Below, piece after piece: positions 23,430 through 32,773 of a stretch of 64,000 nt of DNA. Position 1 is the first letter of the stretch; each line of letters begins with the position of its first letter. The position numbers and the translations under genes are program-made. The stretch is from contig MNCI01036181.1 in the NCBI GenBank assembly GCA_015680685.1, forward strand, positions 379,951 through 443,950, in the 5' to 3' direction. Under the pieces are notes generated by a model that made no database searches, was not told the DNA's origin, and saw nothing but the letters and a program-made list of their open reading frames with translations. Source of the stretch: Gnetum montanum (taxonomy: Eukaryota; Streptophyta; Gnetopsida; Gnetales; Gnetaceae).

Positions 23430-26000
23430 TTCCTTCATGGTTCAAGGCATCATAGGTGTCGAACAACCACTCAACCCGGCGTAGGGGCCACGTCAATCCC
23501 TCAGGATCCAAAATCGGGGACCTAAGAACTTAGCCCAACAACACGAGCAATACAACTTCCTCTGCACTAAGGTGTAGGCAAACCTACCCTTAGATGCATA
23601 AGAGTCTAAAGAGAAGCGTAGCTTCAAGTTCGCCTACTACAACGGGAAGGAATTTATTCCCACTCCCGATGTTTACATCCCTTTAACGCAAATGAACCAA
23701 TGGCTTTTAGATCAACTGATCTAGGTGACTAGGCCTAGGGAGTTGCAAGACACAACGTCTTATCATGATGAGGCTCTCCAAGATAGGCATGAAGAACTAG
23801 ATTCTCAATCCGATGGGGGGTGGGGGGTTCAACCCAACCCTACCACTATCCCTCCTACCCCATCCTTCTGGAAAAACCTACTCTATATCACTGCTCCCTT
23901 CGTGATCACATCTGCGTCGTCACAACCTGTAATTACATTGGCAATAGGTATCCATGCCATACCCTTGGCGTATGAACTCATCCACCCCCCTGTTTCATTC
24001 TCAGCCACTACCCCATAGAAAACTGTTTCCTAGCCTATTCCCTAAACATACCATGGATCCGTTATGACTACCCTGCAATACATTCATACTATTCCTACTT
24101 TGTAGTTGCATGCAGTCTCCATGTCCATTCCTATGTCTACACATGTCCCACCATTAGTGGCAGGCCCAGGCCTATACACATTGTGGACCCCATTCACTTC
24201 TCCTCCTACTACGCTACCATTGCAAATGTCTCGCTACGTTCACCATCAGACCTACCAAGCCCCACAAATGGTACAACCCAACGTGGAACTATGATCTATT
24301 CCACCGACCATACAAATGGCCTACCCCATAGTGCAACCCTCAGTTTCTACTACAGCAACACCACCTACCAGGTGGTGGATAGCGCAAGAAGCACCATTCA
24401 TGGGGGCGACCCCAATGGCACCGCTAATATGTCACATTGTTGCCCCTACCACTCCATAGATGGGAGTTTCCTTGGTAGTTCCCCAACCATCTGCATCATT
24501 TCTAGGTCTAGATCAAGTGTTCCAGCTTATCTAGACCTGTACTAAGGAAATAAAATGCCTCAAGGTTGTTGGGTCTGATACAGTACAAGTCATGAACTTC
24601 TACCAGGATGATCACTCCTCCATTTTACCAGATACAATGGGGAAGAGGATCCCAATGGACACATTGTTACATTTAGGTACGAGTCCCTTCTTTTTCAACA
24701 ATGGCCGCACACAATCATCCATGTATTTGCCATGTCTCTGACTAAAAAAGCTCTGGATTGGTACCATGCCCTTCCATGCTCCTCCATATCAACCCTAGAG
24801 GAGTTTCTGACCCAGTTCATGATGTGCTTCAAGTACAACTTGAGACCATAGGTCACACTAAATCAGTTGATGAGCATGAAGCAAGGCCCACTAGAACCAG
24901 TCCAGAAGTTCATCCAACATTGGAGCATGACCCTTAACAAAATCCATGAGCCCATCGTGGAGGCCCACTTGTTGGCCATCTTTAAGGGTGTAGTGAATGA
25001 CTTTATTAAGTCCAAGTTGTATTACCTTACTTCATGTAGTCTCATTTAAGCTTTCGCCTAGACTAAGAGCATACAGGATGCGGCTACCGCAAGCAAAGAC
25101 CTAGCATATGTTGCATACAATAACTTCTTCACGAAGAAGGACAAGGGTAAGGCTACAACAGCCACAGTGGCCACTGTGGTGAATGGGGCCAAATCCAAAC
25201 CTAACAACAACAGTAATAAAAACAACAAGAAACCAGCCACACCTACAACTAACCCTCCTCCCAAAAAAGGCAATGCACCAAAACCTTCCACATTTTTACC
25301 TAAGACATTTGGACCACCTAAACCAAAATTTGAGTGTAAAGATTGCTCAAAGTATACCCCACTGCTCGTCAAGCCTTCAGATCTTCTGAAGCAATTATTG
25401 GTGGTAGGGTACATCCAACACTAGCGGATGTCAGAGGAGGGAGCCAGTAAGCATTAGCGATACTGTAAACTCCTCAGGAACCCCTCATTGGATTTGCCCA
25501 ACAAGCCCCCAATTCCTAAGGGTTTCAAGCTAGAGCAGTTCAGTGACTACCATCAACAGTGTGGTCACAACATAGATTACTGCATGGCGCTGAAGGATGA
25601 CATCCAAAGGATGATCGATCAAGGGAAACTGATGCTAGATAAAAGTAACTCAGTACATCCCTAGAATCAATCCTTGCACATATACATAGATCCCCTTAAT
25701 GCCAACAACGTTGGTTACATCATCAACACCATCGACATTGACAATAGTCCTAGACCACCCCAACAGCCGTTTGTAGTTCGTGTGCCTCAGCATAGCACAC
25801 CAGCACCACCAATGGCTAATCAAACTTCACAAAAACCTTTTGTCTTAAGAATCACTCCCCGGGCATCCACCCCTGCACCACCTATTAGCAAAGCTACACC
25901 ACCACCATGTACACTAACACTGTTAACTCCATTCATTATCAGGGGGCCAAGCCATGTAACAAGCCCCCTTGCATAAGGCAGCTTTATAGCCTTCGCGTCC
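23430..26000 (+). pseudogene. Element B gag
   Basis: Blocks in order: VQGIIGVEQPLNPA (about 23440), QYNFLCTKVQANLP (about 23550), GKEFIPTPDVYIPL (about 23650), a Pro/Thr-rich stretch, then the Retrotrans_gag core with RYNGEEDPNGH (about 24630), AMSLTKKALDWYHALP (about 24735) and FVNDF-like text. A Lys/Asn-rich stretch near 25200 is followed by a degenerate zinc-knuckle-like YHQQCGHNIDYC (about 25550) and MIDQGKLMLD. At least three frameshifts and several stops break it. It is better preserved than A's gag and shows the domain order more clearly. Confidence 0.8.
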
Positions 26001-26284
26001 TAGGAAATGAGAAGTGTGCTTCATAGGTGAGATGTCAAGGGAAAATACTCCCCCAGGTACATCTAAGCCTACGTACTCACCCCTTACAGCTATGCCCTCG
26101 TCATTGAAAAATAAAGTTGCTACACGTGCACAGTCTTCACCACCTCTTACAAAAGGGTTTGAGCCCAGACCTGAAACTATCCCTCAGAAAATTCGTCTTC
26201 TAGGACAAATAGAAGAGGAGAAAGGAAGTAAACCAGAAAGTGGCCAAGACCTCTTGAGTGTTCTCACCTAGGTCAAGCAAGCTC

Positions 26285-27132
26285 TGAAATAGAAAAACAC
26301 TATGTTGATCCTATACGACCTAATCATGACATCTACTGCACACCGTGAGGCTTTGGTCTGCATGTTAATGGCAATTTCAGTTAACAAGAACATGCTAGTG
26401 GAAGAGAAGGTGATCCATTTGATCATGCTCCCTTTTGCACCTATAGAGCCAAAGCCATCCCAACTAACTTTTTGCAATGATTCCATTAGGAAAGACCCTA
26501 AATAAGGTCAGGTAACTATAGCACCTCTTTTCATCACAATTCGGGTCAGCCAACATAAGATCTAAAGGGTACACATTGATGATGGAGCTGCCACAAATTT
26601 CATCCCTTTCCTTATTATGGACAAGCTGGGTTTGGTCAACCAGATTAGACCCACAACAATGTCATGCTTAAAGTTGTTCAATGGGGCACACATTGTGGTA
26701 AAAGGTATGGTCCATATTGATTTTGTGGCAGGAGATCAGTTCCCCAAAAATGCAACATTCATCGTTGTTGAAGAGATGCCCGGGTTTAACCTGATCTTGG
26801 GGAGGTCATGGTTAGTGCAACTTAGGGCTGTCTCTTCACCCATTCATCAGGAGATCCATCTACCCTATGCAAGTAGGGAGGTGGTAATCCATGATGATGA
26901 GGTAGCAACACAAGCTATCAACAACATAGACATGGAGTAGGACTCAGAGGTCATAACCTCTGAGAATGAAGCACCTATCTCTGTAGACACTAACTATTTG
27001 GAAAGAGAACTAGCTTAGCATGTCAATTCAGAAAATGAAAATGCATGGGCTAAGTTGCCCTTCCAAGTGGGGGACAATGATATAGATGAAGGCCATGGAA
27101 AAGTGCCTTGGCCTTATGCTTCGCCCAATTGA
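26285..27132 (+). pseudogene. Element B protease
   Basis: Order: MLILYDLIMTSTAH (26302), IDDGAATNFIPF (about 26573), then an open 107-codon run at 26617-26940 with EEMPGFNLILGRSWL and LPYASREVVIHDDE. The DDG-type active site and the LGRSWL block match the aspartic protease of Tat elements. The frame carries on to AKLPFQVGDND and ends at a TGA at about 27130, so the gag-pro ORF end is close to that in A (16960). Frame changes upstream near 26520-26600 disable it. Confidence 0.75.
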
Positions 27133-27295
27133 TGATGGATGAAGAAGTAGTTAGGCATAGCATAGCAACCCCACTGCTTCTTGCCCAGTTACCATCCTTT
27201 GTACATTTACTTCCTTTTTGTTTTGCATCTATCCATCTATGCTAGGTACTAATTATCCATCCTCTAAATCGTTAGTGTATCATCTCCTTACCATA

Positions 27296-27715
27296 CCATG
27301 GCCCAAAATGGCCTAAAACTATCCAATGGCCTAAAACAGCCTAAAACTAGCGATGGCCCGAAATGGCCTAAAACTATCCAATGACTTGAAATGGCCTAAA
27401 ACTATGCTACTATCTGATGGCCCGAAATGGCATAAAACCATCCAATGGCCCAAAATGGCCTAAAACTACACCACTATCCGATGGCCCGAAATGGCCTAAA
27501 ACTAGTGATGCCCCGAAACGGCCTAAAACTAGCAATGGCCCAAAATGGACTAAAACTATATTATGGCCAAAAATGGCCTAAAAATAGTAGGGGTCCAAAA
27601 TTTTCTAAAACTATCAAGGGCCCAAAATGGCCTAAAACCAACCAAGGCCCAAAATGTCCTAAAACTAGCCAGGGCCCGAAATGGCCTAAAACTAAAACAT
27701 CAAAAATGAAAACTT
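27296..27715 (+). repeat. Tandem repeat, about 24-32-bp units, core ATGGCCCRAAATGGCCTAAAACTA
   Basis: At least a dozen units run head to tail, the clearest of all arrays in the window. The core GGCCTAAAACTA pairs with the GACCTTAAACTAGC core of other arrays. It lies between the protease and the antisense gene, as in A and Tat-2. An open stretch translating as repeated GLKL/KWPK text is only the repeat read through. Confidence 0.85.
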
Positions 27716-27860
27716 AATAGAAAATCAATCACATAGACATAAGCCAACATTGAACCAATTCCTTTTCCAAAATTCTTCTTTTTCATTCAAAGTTTTTGTC
27801 ACTTAAACAATGTTTGCAAAATTTTAACAAAAAATTCAAAATTTCAAAAGTCCCATGCTA

Positions 27861-28489
27861 TCATGGATCATCTTTTCCCCCATCATCTTCACCTGCATTG
27901 TTTGCTCCTACATCATTCCCTTCCTCATCACCTTCCTCTACACTGCCTACTCCTGCCTCTTCATTTCTTCCCTCTACAGGCCCTACATCTTCATCTGGAA
28001 CCTGCATTGTAAAAGTGAAGTAGTCAACTAGAGCAACACATGAAAGCCATAATAGAGTATAAGCCTTAAAATAGTAGAAAGTGACTAACCTGAGATGGCC
28101 CTGCATCCGTTTTGAAGGGTATGCAATCCAAACCAAGCCCAAGGTGGTGCCAAACCTCCTCCTCCATGATATTTTTCCAATTCCTATTGCTTGGTTTAGC
28201 ATCTGCAGTAGCTTTCTCCTTTTCGAAGGTCATCCATCTTGGCAGTCCTGGAGAAAAGGAGGTGGTAACGATCTCACCTGTGGGAAGATCCACTTCCCGT
28301 TCAGGAGATTCATTGATCTTTACCTACTCCATGAACTTGTTGTAAGCCTTAGAAGTGCCAATGACATTCATGAATGCTTCATAGGTAAATGCCTTCACTG
28401 AAGCATCCCTATATAGTTTGTAGTAGCTGGCACGTTCTAGTTTATACATGTGTTTATGGTTTTTCTAGGACTTCCCCCACTTGTAAACT
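27861..28489 (-). pseudogene. Antisense gene of element B, 3' exons only
   Basis: On the minus strand, the exon ending DAGPSQ (border at about 28092, donor GTTAGT) contains ESPEREVDLPTGEIVTTSF and PRWMTFEKEK, homologous to A's exon at 20163-20525. After an intron with acceptor ACAATGCAG the last exon, VPDEDVGPVEGRNEE, is strongly acidic and stops at 27861-27863. The gene is cut at about 28489, where integrase sequence of the opposite strand starts. No promoter or 5' exon is left. Confidence 0.65.
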
Positions 28490-29209
28490 CAGCAGATTTT
28501 CCACTTCATCTTGGACAACATCGTGACAAGGTTTGGGCTTCCTATGACTATTTTGATTGACAATGGGCCATAGTTTAGTAGTACAGAAACTTGAACCTTC
28601 TGCAACAATCTTGGCATCAGACAATCATTCTTCTCACCATATTACTTGCAGGCGAATGGACAAGTAGAGGCTACAAATAAGTCCATCATCAACTTCCTGA
28701 AAAGAATGCTTGACAATAGAAAGAGACAATGGCATGAGCAAATCCTCTATGTGTTGTGGGCTTATAGAGCAACATGCAAGACAACAATAGGTAAGACACC
28801 TTATAGTCTTGTTTATGGATCTGAAGTAGTGTTACCTCTTGAGTTGTAGGTACCGTCACTCCGGATGATCCTATCGAATGTTGTAAGCGAAGCCCAGAAT
28901 AACAAGTCAAGGATCATTGATCTCAACTCAATAGAGGAGGAGTTTGCACAAACACTAGGTCACATAGAGCATTATCAGAACAAGGAATGGAAAAAACATC
29001 AAGAAAATCCACATCAATAGCCAATACAGAAATGGGACCTCATTCTCAAGGCTGTCCATGAGCATATGAACAAATTCTCAGCAAACTGGGAAGGTCCATA
29101 CATGTTCATAAAAGCCTTTGGGAACAGGGCCTTCAAGCTAGCAGACATGGATGACAACGAGTTTGCAAATCTAGTGAATCACTCGTATCTCAATCCATAC
29201 TATATCTGA
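28490..29209 (+). pseudogene. Element B integrase, C-terminal two thirds
   Basis: The frame enters inside the DDE core (FHLGQHRDKV-like, DNGP near 28560), runs through VEATNKSIINFLKRML (28670) with the catalytic Glu, YGSEVVLPLEL (28815), then the C-terminal region with HEHMNKFSANWEGPY and LNPYYI, stopping at 29207-29209. It shows what the truncated integrase at 1061-2203 has lost. No chromodomain is seen, as expected for Tat. Two or three stops and frameshifts are present. Confidence 0.85.
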
Positions 29210-29224
29210 AGCATGAACATGGTA

Positions 29225-29600
29225 AGAAATCATCCGCTATGATGTAAAACTGGCAAACAAACATCGACTACAACGTAAAACTAGCAAAGGTGACCAAACG
29301 TCCGCTATGACGTTAAATTGGGAAAGCTTCACCAACATTCACTATGATGTAAAATTGGCACAGATAGTCTGCTACGACTATAAACTGGCACAGACCATCC
29401 ATTGTGATGTTAAACTAGCACATCCATCGTCCACTACGATGAAAAACTAGCACAATGGTCTGCTAGGACCTTCAACTAGCACAATGACCATCTGCTATGA
29501 CGTTAAACTAGCACATACAGTCTGCTAGAACCTTAAACTAGCACAATGGTCTACTGGGACCTTAAACTAGCACATCATGGTCTACTAGGACCTTAAATTG
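29225..29600 (+). repeat. 3' UTR tandem repeat of element B (YCTGCTANGACCTTAAACTAGCACA)
   Basis: About a dozen units of 25-45 bases carry the core GACCTTAAACTAGCACA or ACGTTAAACTAGCACA, after the integrase stop. The array is homologous to 40290-40665 in element A and related in core to the spacer arrays. Hypervariable tandem repeats in the 3' UTR are a known feature of Tat elements. Confidence 0.85.
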
Positions 29601-29874
29601 GGTTCGCAGCACGTCCCCGACATACATCTATGCCAGTAAATAATAAGCAAGCATGCACAGTGATGACATGGGGTGGGACGTTGCAGTTCCAGAATGCAGT
29701 TCACGATGCCAAGAAAACACCCTTTGGAACATATGCAATGCCACTTCTCCTGGCATCTTGATGATCCTTCGGAGATGTCGTATGAAATCCTACTGATACT
29801 CTGGACCTATTACCACCATGGCTCATCACCCTGGCAGTAGCTTCCCTGGTTAGCGCCTGCTACTAGAGTACCAG

Positions 29875-29901
29875 CAATATTGTGGCCCAGCCACAATATT
29901 G
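29875..29901. repeat. Perfect 12-bp inverted repeat with 3-base loop
   Basis: CAATATTGTGGC, CCA, GCCACAATATTG. A near-copy with one mismatch lies at the same place in element A (40962-40988). Confidence 0.85.
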
Positions 29902-29931
29902 CTAACCTCTAGCTTCTACCAGCACTTGAGC

Positions 29932-30174
29932 TTAAGAGATGTTTAGTTTTTGGGTAGTCAATCTCATAGCTGAACTGAGAATGCTTGCCTTAGGCAGGGA
30001 TTCCAGAGCATTTGCATTCACAGCAACTCCTAGCCTCCTCGATGCTAGCTCCTCCATACTAATGCTACCAAGGCCACTGTTGGCCTTCCTAGTTTGGACT
30101 CTGCATGCCTTAGCAACAACATCAGTTGCTCTAGCAACATCCATAGCAAGACCTTTGCCTTTGTTTTGCATCAT
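29932..30174 (-). CDS. Small antisense ORF in the 3' UTR of element B (80 aa)
   Basis: An uninterrupted 80-codon minus-strand frame starts MMQNKGKGLAMDVARA and is Ala/Lys-rich with no membrane segment. At the corresponding place in element A (about 41290-41030, minus) the translation DIARVASVVFGACNVQ aligns with DVARATDVVAKACRVQ, and an ATG sits at the matching position. A's version has stops. Conservation of the protein reading between two diverged elements suggests it was once coding. The family is not recognised. Chance conservation of UTR sequence remains possible. Confidence 0.4.
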   Translation of the reverse strand: MMQNKGKGLAMDVARATDVVAKACRVQTRKANSGLGSISMEELASRRLGVAVNANALESLPKASILSSAMRLTTQKLNIS

Positions 30175-30299
30175 GGTTGTTTCTCTTGGTTTGCTCTTTG
30201 TTGTGTTTGTAGGGTGCAGGCCAGAGGGGCATCGATCAAAGGTGCATTTTTCTGTGATAGTAGATGCTATAGCATTACAAGGTGGTTGTTTTGATTAGC

Positions 30300-30977
30300 T
30301 TGGCTACTTCAGAGTGCATATCCTATCCTTCCCCTTAAACCCCTTTATCTTATCTCTTACTCACAATCCATTCTCTCCCCTCTTTTACAAGCTTTTCTCA
30401 ATATCTGTCAAGCCCTCCCATATGATCAACCACAAAGTCCATGATGTGCGGAACATAGCTCGCCACATGGGAAGCATCTGTAGGTAGGTTAAAGCTCCAT
30501 GTGGATGTAACACAACTCATCCTGGGAAAGAAGCACTTGACCTGCAACAAGGTTGTTTGCAAATGTAAATGATAAAATAGAAAAAGACAAAAGCGTAAGA
30601 GAGAAAAAGCTCATGCATAAAAAAATGTGCCTAAAACAAATGGCACATAGGTTATTTAGCAATCATCCTCTCTAAGAATTTCAACAAGAGGTCTAAGGTT
30701 AGCAAAAGAAAAGATAACCATGCAAACAACTCCCTCACAAGAACTCCGACAAGGGATTCCACTAAGTTTCATCTTTACCATTTTCCTAAACCTCCTTCCC
30801 TCTTCTCTTGGCCCTTCCCTCTCCCCTGCATAACCAATGCAACACTCTCAAGAATAGCTAAGTGGCTTCTTGGTGATCACCGAAGATCAATGTTAGCATC
30901 TTGGTATTCGTGGTGTTTCGTATTCTTTGTCAGCGTCCCTCAGGTCCATCCTCTAGATGTCGATAAAGAGGTGGCAA
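30300..30977. other. Element B 3' UTR, no gene; purine tract at the end
   Basis: Nothing recognised except A/G-rich stretches near 30570-30630 and the purine-rich AAAGAGGTGGCAA at 30965-30977 that abuts the 3' LTR and would prime plus-strand synthesis. Confidence 0.55.
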
Positions 30978-32773
30978 TGAGACACCCTAAATTTTCAAGG
31001 CATTCTTGCTTCACCAGGTCCTTGGAATTCAAGCAATGTCATGACACTTTAGCAAGAAATGGATGCTCTAGGTTTAGACTGTCCAGTTCGGTAAATTTTC
31101 TACGTCCAGTGTTGACAAGCCCAACGGACTCTTCGGCCTACCCACTTGGGTGGTTCTTCCAACTGATAGTCTACTCAGAAGAAATGCATGGGGTTTTTAG
31201 TGATGCTCAGGCTGCACAAAATAGTTCAGCAAGTTTTCTAGTTAACAAGTTTGCTATGCTATGCTATGTAGCATAGCAAGCCTTAAAAGACAATTGTAAG
31301 TCAAAGTGCTATGCTATGCTATGCTACGTAGCATAGCACAGCGTAGAAAAATCAAGAAAGAAAGGCACACCTTACTTTGTGATTTCAATTGCACTTAGCA
31401 AGCACCCCTGACAATTCAAAACTAGTTATTTTGCTCAACTTCAAGTCTTTTAGCAAAACCCCTTTCACTAGAAAAGTAGAAGATTAAGCAAAAGAGCATG
31501 CTATGTTGGTTGCTACGCTATGCTACGCTACACAGTGTACTACAACATAGCGATGATGCAAGAATGAGAAAGGGAATCTTAGAATGTAGGATCTGCAAGT
31601 TCACAAACTTCACATCGCAAAGAGCAAAGGTTCCATATTGTCAACATGATCTTCAAACAAACTTTTGCAATGCAAATCACAGTTAAGGCTAGCTGCTATG
31701 CTATGCTACACTATGTAGCATAGCATAGCATAGCAAACATGTAGAACTAGCTAGCACACTTCAAAGGCTTCCAGCACCTACAATTAACTCCAACGTAAAC
31801 TTCTTCTTTGAACTGGTGGCTATGCTATGCTATGCTACATATCATAGCACAGTGTAGCAGGAAGCTATGCTATGCCAAACATACTATGCTCCACAGCGTA
31901 GCACAGTGTAGTACGCAGCTACACTACATCAGAGTGCTTCACTCCTTGTCTGCATCGTTAGCACACCTAATCCTAGCACCTCCAATTTCAACAGTGCGAT
32001 TGTAGCATGGCAGGCTCGTCAATCAATCAGCTTTTCATGTCCATGCAACATGGACACATCAACATCTTGTGGGTCCAAGATACATGATTTCCAAACTACA
32101 TCTTTCGTGTGCTCCTAGCCCTATAAATACCCTGATGAGCAATGCTCAAAGGGTTGGCAAGTTGGAAAATTTACAAGTTGGTAGTTTTGGAAATTCAAAG
32201 GGCAAAAATTGGTTGGAAAATTTGAGAAGCGTTGGCAATCTTAAGCATTGTTAACATTGGCAAGTTGATAAAAATCAAATAGCTAGCATTCCCGTTTGGC
32301 ATTTTGTTAGCTCCTTTCTATTTCCTTTGTAACATTTTTCATCATTAGCTCTTGAATCTGCATTCAAGCATACAGTCAGCTTGCTTTGAACATCTTTGGT
32401 TACTTTTGGGATCTCTATGCTTCCCAGCGTCATGCAAATGATTGTATCCACCTTGACAAAGTAAAGCTGTAATCTTCAAGCAGTGCATTTCTTAACTCCA
32501 ATTCACTCCATTCTCTTTCTTATCATTGCATTTTACATCGTTTTCATTTCCATGCATATAATAATGATTATTTTACATTATAAAAATTGTTTTCAAATCA
32601 CATGTTTTTAAAAGGTTTAGTGACACCGATTAACTTCCTGTTTGATTGACAAGACTATTCAAGGCACCCTGTTTCCATTTTATCTAGCACGACCCTCGCA
32701 CGGATCTAGGGTTAAGACTATCCAATCGACGAACTCTTGGTGTTTTCAACCACCAATGTTTTTGGTTACTACA
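30978..32773 (+). repeat. 3' LTR of element B
   Basis: It starts TGAGACACCCTAA and ends GGTTACTACA, followed by the GAGGA duplication. Its palindromes include a perfect 20-bp one at 31318-31337 (GCTATGCTAC with GTAGCATAGC), and further clusters near 31500, 31693-31735, 31815-31860 and 31865-31910. It carries a TATA box at 32122-32129. Confidence 0.9.

Larger units (their letters stand above)
21198..32773 (+). mobile_element. Element B: Tat-type retrotransposon with internal deletion, youngest of the nest
   Basis: LTRs at 21198-22977 and 30978-32773 are flanked by GAGGA at 21193-21197 and 32774-32778. Inside are gag, protease, a tandem repeat, the 3' end of the antisense gene, an abrupt switch to integrase at about 28489, a repeat-bearing 3' UTR and a purine tract (AAAGAGGTGGCAA) before the 3' LTR. 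RT, both RNase H domains and the integrase N-terminus are missing, so it depended on other copies or was deleted after insertion. It sits inside copy 2 of A's antisense gene. Confidence 0.9.

Noticed and set aside
27296-27715. CRISPR-like array
   Set aside because: Units are contiguous and degenerate, with no unique equal-length spacers, in a plant retroelement.
27445-27717. 90-codon frame with repeated GLKL/KWPK text
   Set aside because: It is the tandem repeat read through in one frame, not a protein gene.
29939-30298. 119-codon plus-strand frame in element B's 3' UTR
   Set aside because: It overlaps the minus-strand 80-codon frame that aligns with element A. The plus frame does not stay recognisable in A.
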